A stretch of DNA of 64,000 bases from Ampullaceana balthica (GCA_944989445.1 CALYLW010000139.1:1138414-1202413); one strand, 5' to 3'. Numbered from the stretch's first letter, positions 34,153 through 45,508 are shown. The notes: a model not told the origin generated them from the sequence alone. Translations and numbers: made by a program.

Positions 34153-34428
34153 GTGCCGTCCATAAAGTACGTCACGCTATTTTTGACCATATTTAACCCC
34201 CCCTCCCCCGTCACAAACTGTCACAAACCTCGTAAAACCCCTCCCTCCCCCCAAGTACGTCACACTTTGGAACAAAATTTTTTTATTAACAAAATAATTG
34301 AAATTTAATATAAAACACCGTGACGTCACACATGGCCGACCCTCCCTCTTCCTGTCACACACTGTCACACTTTAATACACACGCTCCCCCTCCCCCCCCC
34401 GAGCGTGACGTACTTTATGGACGGGCCC
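34153..34428 (-). mobile_element. TTA-family MITE, second copy, inverted
   Basis: The left end GTGCCGTCCATAAAGTACGT and right end ACGTACTTTATGGACGGGCC are the same inverted termini as at 25.24 kb, and the interior gtcacaaactgtcacaaacc and gtgacgtcacacatggcc blocks match in reverse orientation. tta follows the right end; the left flank does not match, so the TSD is decayed or lost. Confidence 0.85.
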
Positions 34429-34432
34429 TTAG

Positions 34433-34960
34433 TTTAACTGGCACTTGCAACGACATGTAGCTAGAAAAAAGTGTGCATGCCTTAGTTCAACATGCACTTG
34501 CAACGAGTTGCCTATAGAAAAAAAGTGCGTATGTCGCAGTTTAACAGGCAATAGCAGTAAGTCAAAAAGATTCAAACTTGAAGAAAGACCAATTGAAAAT
34601 ACAAGATCCGTGACTTAGGTGGCATCGTTATGGTCGAAATCTTGTCTCACAACTATGTAACCCTGACAATTCGGTCCCAACAAAAAGTCTCGGTCAATTG
34701 GGCCCTAATCAAAAAAGGCCCATTAAATAGAAGGTCACCTAAATGGGGCCCCCAAAAAGGAAAGACTCCGTACAAAAGAGATATCTTTATAAGGGATACA
34801 GACAGCAACACGATAAAGACATCGAAGGTTGGGGTTTGAGGCAGGTGGAAACTTAATTTTCTATTTACTTGCTTTAATTCCTAAATAAACAATGCGTTTA
34901 TTATTGACCTGACTAAACAGTGGACTGGATTAAATTTTATTTTAAAGGTTGCTTGATGAT
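34433..34960. other. Non-coding stretch with GGGCC-type repeats
   Basis: A short unit recurs at 34440-34550 (cagtttaacaggca / gttcaacatgcacttgcaac). 34660-34760 has cggtcccaacaaaaa and cggtcaattgggcc blocks reminiscent of the ends of the 12.76-13.2 kb element. No gene supported. Confidence 0.4.
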
Positions 34961-34964
34961 TTCT

Positions 34965-35060
34965 GTCCCTCCATAAAGTACGCCACGCTGCTGTGGGAGG
35001 AGAAAATGTGCGGCAATTTGTGGCGGATGAAGAGGGCGGGGGATAATTTGTCAGGCCCTG
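34965..35060 (+). mobile_element. TTA-family MITE, left-end fragment
   Basis: gtccctccataaagtacgcc followed by acgctgctgtgggaggag and gcggcaatttgtggcgg is a diverged version of the left end and first gtgacagtttgtgacagggg block. The right end is missing. Confidence 0.55.
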
Positions 35061-35397
35061 GGGTCGGAGGCCATAATGTTGGGGTTCACAGTCGTGGCCC
35101 TGAATGTCAGGGCCGGTTTGTGTTGGGTTGAAATGACGACTCTTCCAGACCACACAAATATTCCCAAAGGAAACGATCTGGGGAGTGTGTTTGAATTGGA
35201 AGGAGGGTGTGGTTGAAATTCACATTCAAACATTCTAAAATATTAAAACATGTTACTACGAGCAACAAAGCCCGTCCAAGGACGTTCCGCCACCGTTCTG
35301 GGGCATGTTGTTACTCCCCTCCAACAGCCGGCTCGACCGGCATACATGTGCATCACGTCAAAAATACTATTCATTATAGTTGAAATAAATAACTCGT

Positions 35398-35560
35398 AAA
35401 AACAGAGCTTTTCACTATAAATCCCAAACGCGCATAACTCAAAACAAAGTCTTGGAAGAAATACTGCATCAAAAATAACTCGTTTTGAACGTCCGCGTAA
35501 ACGTGTTCAATATGATTGGCTGTAGGAGTCATATGTGTTTGAGGGACCAATTGCTATTGA
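35398..35560 (-). repeat. Family A-like end fragment
   Basis: cgtaaaaacagagcttttca and ctataaatccc resemble the hairpin end of family A on the minus strand. A following aactcgttttgaacgtccgc block is shared with 46.30 kb. The fragment is strongly decayed. Confidence 0.4.
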
Positions 35561-35964
35561 TGACCGGACAGAACGGACAGAAAATTGCCTTTTATTATAT
35601 AGGATATAGGCAGGAGGATACACAGAAAATTTTATTTTTAAAATTATTTTAAAAGGACACATTAACCCGGCTATCGGCTATGGGATTTCTATCAAGCGAT
35701 TATCGGGTCTAAAAAAAATACTTGACGTTAATTTTATTGAGTGGTCTGCAATGTTTAAATTCATTGCGTAATTTATTTATTTTTTTAAGCAGGAAAATGG
35801 CGTATCTTTAGTTTGCTGTTGTATAGCATTTTTTGTTTATAGTGAATTTCATCAAATATGTTGGACAGTACAGGGGCAGGTTACTCTGTCTTCATACAAC
35901 GTTTCAACCTAAACAATTAAGGCTAATAGATTCACTGCGTGCAACAAATTCCAAAGAGTGATAA
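35561..35964. other. Non-coding stretch, nothing recognised
   Basis: AT-rich spacer before the 62-bp array, without supported features. Confidence 0.5.
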
Positions 35965-36218
35965 AAATAACGTATATACTTGAGTGATGAGGGTGTTTTG
36001 TTAGGATTGAGAGCACAACGGCTAACAGTAACTGTATACACTTCAGTGATGAGGGTGTTTTGTTAGGGATGAGAGCACCACGGCTAACAGTAACTGTATA
36101 CACTTCAGTGATGAGGGTGTTTTGTTAGGGATGAGAGCACCACGGCTAACAGTAACTATATACACTTCAGTGATGAGGGTGTTTTGTTAGGGATGAGAGC
36201 ACCACGGCTAACAGTGTT
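35965..36218 (+). repeat. Minisatellite, 62-bp unit, 4 copies
   Basis: The unit is taactgtatacacttcagtg, atgagggtgttttgttaggg, atgagagcaccacggctaac, ag. The first copy is diverged, the others are nearly identical. Confidence 0.93.
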
Positions 36219-36709
36219 AACTAACTATACCGCTGTTGAGGATATCCACAGAGGCCAATGTATTATGGAAGGGGTTACAATATCACTGGCCTATTGAAGA
36301 GGAGCAGTTTTAAAAAACGCTACGTATGCGTTGACATAAAACTATTTAAAACACTAAAAGTATATGCCGTGTCAGAACTGCTGAACACAGTTTACGGATC
36401 TCGCAAACACACTTCTTTCTATCCCGTGACAGATTTAGTCAGTGAGATTGTAAGTCACGCCTCAACCACCGTAAGTAGCGTCTGTTTAAAATAAGACACA
36501 CGCGCGTCGATATAGTCGTAAACACCGTGGGGAGGTATTGGAACGATGGATGTTGTGTTATTACTTGATACGACCCGCGGTGTATGCGGTTGTTGATACC
36601 TGCCCCCCCCACCCTTTACTACCAACCCTTGCCAACCATAAACTATGATGTTCGCAAAAAATGAGAAAAAGAATGGGCAGAAAAAAACATTTATACAAGT
36701 TCTAAAAAT
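36219..36709. other. Non-coding stretch, nothing recognised
   Basis: A 78-codon frame at 36258-36494 has no recognisable domain; the region ends in A-rich sequence before the tRNA-like block. Confidence 0.45.
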
Positions 36710-36787
36710 TTCCCAACTGTGTCTTGAACCCAGGACTCTCCGCGTGCAAGGCGGACGTGATAACCACTACACTACGAATCACATGTT
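36710..36787 (-). tRNA. tRNA-like pseudogene (degenerate acceptor)
   Basis: The minus strand carries gtagtgtagtggttatcacg (D-arm and A-box, tRNA-Val/Asp-like), a perfect anticodon stem tccgc/gcgga around the loop cttgcac, and a T-arm ctggg-ttcaaga-cacag with four of five pairs and an intact B-box. The acceptor strands do not pair convincingly, so it is more likely a tRNA pseudogene or SINE head than a working gene. Read literally the anticodon would be TGC. Confidence 0.5.
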
Positions 36788-36943
36788 ATTCTTTGAAGGA
36801 ACAACGCAAGTTACCGCAAGAAAAAATGTCCCCCCCCCCTTTTTTTTCTCTCTTGTTTTCATCCCACTACGCTTGCCAATAGTGATCGGTCGACCCCAGC
36901 GAGGGTCATTCGTCATGCTCATTTACACATGCCCGTTTAGGTG

Positions 36944-36946
<3 letters not shown>

Positions 36947-36987
<41 letters not shown>
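36947..36987. repeat. TA microsatellite
   Basis: About 20 ta units without interruption. Confidence 0.95.
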
Positions 36988-36989
<2 letters not shown>

Positions 36990-37552
36990 TATAGATTAGG
37001 TCTCTTGTATATTTCAAAAGATGTGTATACAACCTGAACCATTTATTTATGAAAGTATCAAAGATGATTCTTATGATAAATGGAAAGAAATTGAATGAAC
37101 ATATTTTAACCGAATAGGTAGATTTATTGCAGGGTTCGAGAACCTATGGCACATGAGCCACTTTAATCACGTGGGACAATTTAGTAGGGCACATCTTCGA
37201 TGTTTTCCTGTGTTTCACTATAAAAGCCATTACGGCTATAAGGTCTACTTTGCACGATATATGCCATGACAGAATAACTAGGTAAAAGCTAAACCTACTT
37301 ATAACGCAGACATAATTATAGTTTAGTAATTGAAAATATTGGCAGACACACTAACAAAGGAAAGGTCGGCCACTCTTCTTGATCGAGGTGAACGGTGTTG
37401 TACTATCCAGATTCATCCAGTGTTCTCTACAGAGCTCGGAGTAGGATGATAAAATCTTTAACACATTTAGCGACAGAAAGACATTATGAGTTTCGATAGA
37501 TGTTATAGACAGAGATGTAAACAGACAAAACAAGTTCATCATATGTTTGTAG
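36988..37552. other. Non-coding stretch, nothing recognised
   Basis: Unique-looking sequence up to the SINE tail; no gene supported. Confidence 0.5.
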
Positions 37553-37847
37553 ATTCTTATCTTGTCTTATCTATACAGACGCTCCTTCTATGCAGAAGAT
37601 AGTTGCGTCCACAGACCATGACAGATGATCTGTTTTGGCAAGTAATGCAGCGTTCACAGGCCACGGCTTTGTGGGTTCCACGCATTACCCAGCCGCCTAA
37701 CTACATGTAGTGTTAGGTACCCATTCGGAGCGGGGTGACTCAGGGACGCCCTAGGCCTCGGGAACAAGCCCTTGCCTTCACACGGATTCGAACCCATGAC
37801 CATCGGTACGACAGTCCAGCGCGCTGCCACTCGACCACCGCGTCCCG
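37553..37847 (-). mobile_element. tRNA-derived SINE sharing its tail with a LINE
   Basis: On the minus strand: a head starting gggacgcggtggtcgagtgg (A-box 37826-37837) with a consensus B-box GGTTCGAATC (complement of 37785-37794), a body containing gaatgggtacctaaca and aggcggctgggtaatgcg, and a 3' tail at 37557-37610. That tail matches the 3' end of the LINE at 60849-60900 almost base for base (ggacgcaa..atcttctg, agaaggagcgtctg, agataagacaag). This is the signature of a SINE mobilised by a partner LINE. Close relatives of the head/body are at 1-187 and 41.49-41.73 kb. Confidence 0.88.
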
Positions 37848-37988
37848 AATTCAATGATGAGTGTGAATTCTTCATGGATTGACATTAATGAAATCACATT
37901 TGACGTATCCACTGGTGCATGACAGGTGTCCTTTCTTTCATTTGCAACCAACAAAACCTACCTGTGTCTCACATGGCATTATCTATGG

Positions 37989-38290
37989 CAGTGGTCGGGA
38001 AACTTTTTGTCTGAGAGAGCCATAAACACCACAAATTTTGAAAAGCAATTCTGAGAGACCCATACATAAAGTTTAAAACTAAAAGTTCAAGTAAAAGTGT
38101 GCATTTTGTGTCATTTCAACAATAAAAGTACAATAATGGGTTTTTTTAAATATGCGATTACCAGGTAATATGTAGATCAAAGAAGTCGAATAAACATTTT
38201 TTTTTAAATAATCGAACATTTGTCTGAGAGCCAGATCCAGCCATCAATAGAGCCACATCTGGCTCGCGAGCCATGGTTTCCCGACCGCTG
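37989..38290. mobile_element. hAT MITE, family C2, with perfect 8-bp TSD
   Basis: The ends CAGTGGTCGGGAAAC and GTTTCCCGACCGCTG are inverted and the flanks atctatgg (37981-37988, 38291-38298) are identical. Subterminal ctgagagagccataaac and ctgagagccagatcc blocks recur. 302 bp, non-coding, AT-rich in the centre. The perfect TSD suggests insertion not long ago. Confidence 0.93.
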
Positions 38291-38456
38291 ATCTATGGCG
38301 ATATCAATAACCATAGCTCTACCACACATAAACAGCATTAGTTTTGGCACCATATTGACTATAGGAGGGATTCAATTATTTTCCTTAGCTCTATATCTCA
38401 CACTAATGGTAATAGCTATGACTCAAATGTCAGAGCTGTAGAACTTTCATATTAAT

Positions 38457-39172
38457 ATCTATGGCTCACAGGCCCCTAGCTATTGCTCATATGTTCCGAA
38501 CTTTGGCTGACATGTCCCTAGCTATGGCTCTCTTGTCCCTATAGCTATGTCTAGCATGCTCCTTGCTGTTGCATACAGGTCCCTAGCTATGGCTAGCATG
38601 CTCCTTGCTGTGGCTTACATGTCCCTAGCTATGGCTAGCATGCTCCTTGCTATGGCTCACATATCGTTAGCTATGATTAACATGCTATTAGCTATGGCTC
38701 ACATGTTCCTAGATAGGGCTCACATGCTCCTAGCTATAGCACACTTGTCCCTAACTATGGCTCATTTGTCGCTAGCTAGGACATAATATTAGCTATGGCT
38801 AGCACGCTCCTTGCTGTGGCCCACATGTCCCTAGCTATGGCTATCTTGTCCCTAGCTATGGCTAGCATGCTCCTTGCTGGTGCATACAGGTCCCTGGCTA
38901 TGGCTAGCATGCTCCTTGATGTGGCTTACATGTCCCTAGCTATGGCTAGCATGCTCCTTGCTGTGGCCCACATGTCCCTAGCTATGGCTAGCATGCTCCT
39001 TGCTGTGGCTTACATGTCCCTAGCTATGGCTAGCATGCTCCTTGCTGTGGCCCACATGTCCCTAGCTATGGCTAGCATGCTCCTTGCTGTGGCCCATATG
39101 TCCCTAGCTATGGCTAGCATGCTCCTTGCTGTGGCTTACATGTCCCTAGCTATGGCTCACATCCTACGAAAC
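38457..39172 (+). repeat. Minisatellite, 21/42-bp unit, about 33 subunits
   Basis: The 42-bp unit is tagctatggctagcatgctc, cttgctgtggcttacatgtc, cc: two related 21-bp halves. The left part is degenerate, the right part (from about 38840) regular. Twenty-one is a multiple of three, so frames of 79 and 126 codons with a hydrophobic heptad period (LAMASML, LAVAYMS) exist at 38547-38786 and 38795-39175. They have no start context or homology in their favour. Confidence 0.94.
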
Positions 39173-40991
39173 TAGTTCCACCATATTTCTCTACATAAAA
39201 ATTAATCGAATTCCCTTTATACAACAGAGATCTCTAACAAATTACCAACTACATAATAAGGAACACATCAAGATTTATTGGACTTTACGGTATTATCGAA
39301 CTCAAACGTTACTTACTAGTGTTGGCTTTCCTTTTTACGATGAACAACTCTAAAAAAGCAATCTTCGTCTTTTCATACTTATCCTGAAGACCTTGACATT
39401 GTTGGTTAATCCAATCCTAGAAGTGGTTGCTTGTGTTTCAGGTAATTTTTGTTTTTTGTTTCGTTACACAAAATTACAACAGTTGCTTCAAGTTTTAAGA
39501 ATCTAGAAAAAATAATTTGCCATAAAATTATTCTGCATAATTAATTAATACCAACTATTAGACGATGTAAACTTGAGCTGTGTCTATAAGTTGACTGCTT
39601 GTCACTTTTGATCAGTGTTTTTCTGTACGCTACTTGTCAATTTACACTCTATGTCTATCTGTGATTTACTTGTCACATAAAGTATGTGTCCGTTTGCATA
39701 ATTTACACCTTTGGTCTGCCTTCATTTTTTATTTTCATTTTTAAACAAATTTAAGACAGATTTTTTCCCTTACAGTTCATAAATTCAAAAGCACTAAAAA
39801 GAAAACAAACAATAACACTAACAGTAAAAGCGATTTTCAGTTACCTGCCACATATCACATGACTCTTAGTGGCACTGATGTAGTTCTGCCGATGACTTCA
39901 CACAAATTAGTTCATTGCGGGTAAAACTAAATCAAGATATATATCCGTATAAATTGTTGACCAAATTTCATGCACCACCAGAGCACTAAAGTTGCTCAAC
40001 TCGTTGAAACAAGCGGCAGGACAGTGCGCATCGCGTGCATTTCGATGTTCACGATGTCAGCACCGGAGTGGAACACTCAAACATTGATTCCAAACACACA
40101 AAAGAAAGCTGGGGTATTTTTTTTTCCATCTCGGTATTTCGAGCAACACCCAAACAAATCTACTTTGCTGCTACTCTCGATACCACGCAACCCAATTCAT
40201 TTGTCCGCACTTCCATACTGGTAGGAGCGCCCCCACGCAGTGCCTCACGCCAGCGCGCGCTACAGCCTCGATCTAGTTGAAAATGTCACGGCTGGTGTCG
40301 TTTTTTTTCCTCCTCTCTCTCTATTGATTGAATCCGGTCCCCGAGTCTAAAAGTTAAAATCCCACCACCGAGCGGATGGCGAGTGGTGATATCTGATGAT
40401 AGAGCGTGGATTACCGCCAAACAATGAAATGTCTATATGTGTAAATCAGATGACTGCACATGGTGTTTGGTGAGGGGAGGGGGAGATGGTGGGGGAGGGA
40501 GCGGGGGAAAAGGTAAGAACAACAACTCCGATCGTCGCCATGACAACGGTTTTATCGAATTGTTTACATTCCCCCCAGACTTTAGCTTTAGATCGGCCTC
40601 GCCGCAAATAGTTCTTCAAATATTAACAGTATGAAGTACTTTCCGGCATTACACCACATTACGGTAGTCCAAAAATTAATAACGTGTTGTATGAACTTCT
40701 TATTTGAAGTCTATTTAATTACTGCTGTCATTGGCATCCTGGGGAGATATTTGATCTAGATTCTCACGATGACGGATGTAAGCCCTCATCGAGTTCCTAA
40801 ACAGGCATTTTGGTAAATAAAAACATTCAACTGCCAACAAAACATAATAGACTTCTGAGTAGACCAACAAAACTGGTAAGATATTTCTGAGGACAACTAG
40901 TAAAAATAATACATTTCTGAGTAGACCCTAATAAAAAAATTTAAATACATTTGAGTAGAGAAACACCATTCGATTTTTAAAATAAACAACC
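39173..40991. other. Non-coding stretch, no gene recognised
   Basis: It has a GC-rich patch at 40230-40265 and a G-rich run at 40468-40512. 40850-40975 begins a loose repeat of ttctgagtagacc that reappears at 41440-41480 and 41736-41752, around family A and the SINE. No exon supported. Confidence 0.5.
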
Positions 40992-41403
40992 ACGTAAAAA
41001 CAAAGTTTTTGACTACAAATCCCTTATATATGAGACATAACTAAAAGTATTGATTATGTTCAAAAGTGACAAACATTTACAGACTGAAACCGAAATGATC
41101 TCCCTTGGCTTTAAAACTAGGTCAAAACTCTAGCAGACGACGACTAAACATATTCTAAATAGTGATTTATATAGTATAGATAAACTAAAAATGCATTAAT
41201 TTAATTACGGTACGTTCGATCAATCTGAAATTTTGATACGATGCATTGTTAGATGAGACGGGTCCGTGTGCCAAATTTCAGCTCGATGGCTTCGCTGGAA
41301 GTGGGTCATTTTCGACTTTTGTTTTTCCGCGGGCGGACGGGCGTCGCGGGACGACGGGCGGGACGACGAATGAGACGGCGGTGAAGTTAATATTAGGGAT
41401 TTT
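40992..41403 (-). repeat. Interspersed repeat family A, inverted copy
   Basis: It begins cgtaaaaacaaagtttttga, ctacaaatcccttatatat and ends gttaatattagggattttta, the mirror image of the copy at 356-790. The shared interior includes aaaatgcattaatttaatta and gatacgatgcattgttagat. It lies within the loose ctgagtagacc repeat, as though inserted there. Confidence 0.65.
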
Positions 41404-41493
41404 TAAGAAACTCATTACATTCCTATATTATTTATACAGTTTGAGTTGACCACTAAGAAACTTATACGTTTCTGAGTTGACCAATTTCTCTGA

Positions 41494-41733
41494 TAGGGGT
41501 CGCGGTTGTCGAGCGGCAGTCACGGGCTCGAGTCTCGGTGAAGGAACGGGCATATTCCCGAGGCTGATGGTCGTCCTTGAGTCTACCCAGCTCTGAATGG
41601 GTACCTGACATCAGTTGGGGAAGCAAAGGCGGCTGGGCATTGTGCTAGCCACACCCCCGTGAACGTTATTTAACCTGCCCCAAAGGCCTGCGTGGTCTAA
41701 AAGGGGAACTTTATTTAATAAAATTTACTTTAC
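41494..41733 (+). mobile_element. tRNA-derived SINE with 10-bp TSD
   Basis: Head ggggtcgcggttgtcgagcg with A-box, then B-box-like ggctcgagtctc (41525-41535). The body shares gaatgggtacctgacat and aaaggcggctgggca with the 37.6-kb SINE. The tail aaaggggaactttatttaat differs from that SINE's tail, so it probably used another LINE. The direct repeat atttctctga flanks it at 41484-41493 and 41734-41743. Confidence 0.8.
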
Positions 41734-41885
41734 ATTTCTCTGAGTAGACCACTAAGCAAGAATTAAATTTTTTGGAGGCTTTACAAGAGTTTCAAGATTG
41801 GGGCCGGCCAGCTAGTGTCTCTATCAGCTGAGCTAGTCAGTGTACACCATGTTTAAAGAGATGTCTTCTCATACTTGCAATGACA

Positions 41886-42778
41886 AGGTTACATGATACC
41901 TGTATTGAACAGCTGTAACCAACCACATGTTATACCTGTAGTGAACAGCTGTAACCAACCACATGTTATACCTGTAGTGAACAGCTGTAACCAACCACAT
42001 GTTATGCCTGTAGTGAACAGCTGTACATAACCACATGTTATACCTGTATTGAACAGCTGTAACCAACCACATGTTATACCTGTATTGAACAGCTGTAACC
42101 AACCACATGTTAAACCTGTTGTGAACAGTTGTAACCAACCACATGTTATACCTGTATTGAACAACTGTAACCAACCACATGTTATACCTGTATTGAACAG
42201 CTGTAACTAACATATGTTATACCTGTAGTGAACAGCTGTAACCAATCATGTGTTATACCTGTAGTGAACAGTTGTAACTAACCACATGTTATACCTGTAG
42301 TGAACAGCTGTAACCAACCACATGTTATACCTGTAGTGAACAGTTGTAACTAACCACATGTTATACCTGTGGTGAACAGCTGTAACCAATCACGTGTTAT
42401 ACATGTAGTGAACAGTTGTAACTAACCACATGTTATACCTGTACTTAACAGCTGTAACCAACCACATGTTATACCTGTAGTGAACAGCTGTAACTAACCA
42501 CATGTTATACCTGTGGTGAACAGCTGTAACTAACCACATGCTATACCTGTTGTGAACAGCTGTAACTAACCACATGTTATAAATGTAGTGAACAGCTGTA
42601 ACCAACCACATGTTATACCTTTAGTGAACAGCTGTAACCAACCACATGTTATACCTGTAGTGAACAGCTGTAACCAACCACATGTTATACCTGAAGTGAA
42701 CAGCTGTAACTAACCACATGTTATACCTGTAGTGAACAGCTGTTACTAACCACATTTTATACCTGTAGTGAACAGCTG
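41886..42778 (+). repeat. Minisatellite, 36-bp unit, about 25 copies
   Basis: The unit is aacagctgtaaccaaccaca, tgttatacctgtagtg. Variants: accaacc/actaacc, tgtagtg/tgtattg/tgtggtg. Most units contain two CANNTG words (CAGCTG and CACATG). Minus-strand frames of 73-114 codons with a 12-residue period follow from 36 being divisible by three. Confidence 0.95.
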
Positions 42779-42805
42779 TGTCTACAACCTATACACCATT
42801 CCCCC

Positions 42806-43376
42806 AACCCCACATACAGGGCACCATCTCACCCCCCAACCCCACATACAGGGCACCATCTCACCCCCCAACCCCACATACAGGGCACCATCTCACCCCC
42901 CAACCCCACATACAGGGCACCATCTCACCCCCCAACCCCACATACAGGGCACCATCTCACCCCCCAACCCCACATACAGGGCACCATCTCACCCCCCAAC
43001 CCCACATACAGGGCACCATCTCACCCCCCAACCCCACATACAGGGCACCATCTCACCCCCCAACCCCACATACAGGGCACCATCTCACCCCCCAACCCCA
43101 CATACAGGGCACCATCTCACCCCCCAACCCCACATACAGGGCACCATCTCACCCCCCAACCCCACATACAGGGCACCATCTCACCCCCCAACCCCACATA
43201 CAGGGCACCATCTCACCCCCCAACCCCACATACAGGGCACCATCTCACCCCCCAACCCCACATACAGGGCACCATCTCACCCCCCAACCCCACATACAGG
43301 GAACCATCTCACCCCCCAACCCCACATACAGGGCACCATCTCACCCCCCAACCCCACATACAGGGAACCATCTCAC
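42806..43376 (+). repeat. Minisatellite, 32-bp unit, about 18 copies
   Basis: The unit is aaccccacatacagggcacc, atctcacccccc, almost invariant; only the last few units show gggaacc. The plus strand has no stop in any register, so frames of 213 and 243 codons with a 32-residue period (PTYRAPSHPPTPHTGHHL..) appear. High homogeneity points to recent expansion. Confidence 0.97.
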
Positions 43377-43429
43377 CACTCTAATAAAAATAAATCACTC
43401 CCTCCTTGACTTACAAATCACTATTCTCT

Positions 43430-43640
43430 CACCTTATAAACCACTATATTCAAACCACTTTTCTCTTCGCTTAACTTATAAACTACTGTTCTCTCCCATT
43501 GACTTATAAACGACTGTTCTCTCTCATTGACTTATAAACGACTGTTCTCTCCCATTTACTTATAACCCACTGTTCTCTCCCATTGACTTATAAACCACTG
43601 TTCTCTCCAATTGACTTATAAGCAGCTATTATCTTCCCCA
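43430..43640 (+). repeat. Degenerate minisatellite, 28-bp unit, about 7 copies
   Basis: The unit is acttataaaccactgttctc, tcccattg, with substitutions and occasional indels; looser copies extend to about 43830. Non-coding. Confidence 0.88.
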
Positions 43641-43851
43641 CACACACACCCCACACCGAATTACACATCACTATTCTCTCCTGACTTGAATAAGCACTAT
43701 GCCACACTCTAAATTACAAAATATCATTCTCTCCCCCTGACGAACAAATCACTATTCTTTCACCCACCCCACCCCCACCGACTAATCAAGACTAATTAAT
43801 CCCCCCTGACTTACAACAGTTTATCTGCCCCTGACTTATAAGCTCCACCCT

Positions 43852-44196
43852 CACACCCAGTCCACCCTCACATCCAGTCCACCCTCACATCCAGTCCACC
43901 CTCACATCCAGTCCACCCTCACATCCAGTCCACCCTCACATCCAGTCCACCCTCACATCCAGTCCGCCCTCACATCCAATCCACCCTCACTTCCAGTCCA
44001 CCCTCACATCCAGTCCACCCTCACATTCAGTCCACCCTCACACCCAGTCCACTATCACATCCAGTCCACCCTCACACCCAGTCCTCCCTCACACCCAGTC
44101 CACCCTCACATCCAGTCCACCCTCACATCCAGTCCACCCTCACACCCAGTCCACCCTCACACCCAGTCCACTATCACATCCAGTCCACCCTCACTA
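43852..44196 (+). repeat. Minisatellite, 17-bp unit, about 20 copies
   Basis: The unit is tccagtccaccctcaca. The variants cacccag and actatcac recur in order, suggesting block duplication within the array. Confidence 0.95.
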
Positions 44197-44457
44197 CACA
44201 TTGCTCAAACTTGATCACCAAAAGTATGTTGCTAAGTGGACCATCACTTCACTTATTCTCGCCAAGTGCACCAAGCTAATTTGACTCGTCGAATATAAGA
44301 TTCCTGGGCTACAAGAAAGCTAACTGTTGTTGATGTTCTAAAATGGGACATGATTGGTTAAAAGTCGTTGTAGTTGCAGTTTGGATGAACTTCTCAAAGT
44401 TAGAGCATGGAAGGATCACGATATGCTGAAGATACCCAACCTCTCCACTTTTATTTC

Positions 44458-45508
44458 AAGTCACCATCACAAAACCACCATCACAAAACCACCATCACAA
44501 AACCACCATCACAAACCATCACAAACCACCATCACAAATCACCACCACAAAACCACCATCACAAACCACCACCACAAAACCACCATCACAAATCACCACC
44601 ACAAAACCACCATCACAAACCACCACCAAAAACCACCATCACAAACCACTATCACAAAGCACCGTCACAAATCACCACCACAAAAACACCATCACAAACC
44701 ACCACCATAAAACAACCATCACAAACCACCACCATAAACCACCATCACAAACCACTATCACAAACCACCATCACAAACCACCATCACAAACCACCACCAC
44801 AAACCACCATCACAAACCACCACCACAAACCACCATCACAAACCACCATCACAAAACACCATCACAAACCACCATCACAAACCACCATCACAAACCACCA
44901 TCACAAACCACCACCATAAACCACCATCACAAACCACCACCATAAATCACCATCACAAACCACCATCACAAACCACTATCACAATAAACCATCACAAACC
45001 ACCATCACAAACCACCACCACAAACCACCATCACAAACCACCATCCCAAACCACCATCACAAACCACCATCACAAACAACCACCACAAACCACCATCACA
45101 AATCACCACCACAAACCACCATCACAAACAACCACCATAAACCCATCCATCGCCTGCATAAGAACTGATCACAAACCACCACCACAAACCACCATCACAA
45201 ACCACCATACCCAAACCACCATCACAAACCACCATCACAAACAACCACCACAAACCACCATCACAAATCACCACCATAAATCACCATCACAAACCACCAT
45301 CACAAACCACTATCACAATAAACCATCACAAACCACCATCACAAACCACCACCACAAACCACCATCACAAACCACCATCCCAAACCACCATCACAAACCA
45401 CCATCACAAACAACCACCACAAACCACCATCACAAATCACCACCACAAACCACCATCACAAACCACCACCATAAACCCATCCATCGCCTGCATAAGAACT
45501 GATTTTTA
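44458..45508 (+). repeat. CCACCATCACAAA repeat with a 334-bp segmental duplication
   Basis: Units of ccaccatcacaaa (12-14 bp, many accaccacaaa variants) fill 44458-45477. The block 44941-45174 recurs at 45275-45508 with a constant 334-base offset, including the unusual cactatcacaataaacc and the non-repeat junction ccatcgcctgcataagaact. Plus-strand frames of 118 and 170 codons rich in His, Pro and Thr are repeat artefacts. Confidence 0.93.

Noticed and set aside
37134..37240. Possible second tRNA-like block (gggttcgagaacc)
   Set aside because: A B-box-like word is present, but no A-box or cloverleaf can be formed around it.
38547..39175. Heptad-repeat hydrophobic frame that could look like a coiled coil or membrane protein
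   Set aside because: The 21-bp unit is divisible by three, so the frame is kept automatically; the degenerate left part already has a stop and the frame has no unique flanks.
40230..40270. GC-rich patch as a possible CpG-island promoter
   Set aside because: It is only about 40 bases long, with no coding region downstream and no other promoter signal.
42768..43509. Proline/histidine-rich frames of 213 and 243 codons
   Set aside because: Produced by 18 near-identical 32-bp units; the two frames encode the same repeat in different registers and end as soon as the array ends.
44354..44919. His/Thr-rich frames that could be metal-binding proteins
   Set aside because: They arise from ccaccatcacaaa repeats; no unique domain, and both frames drift with the unit length.
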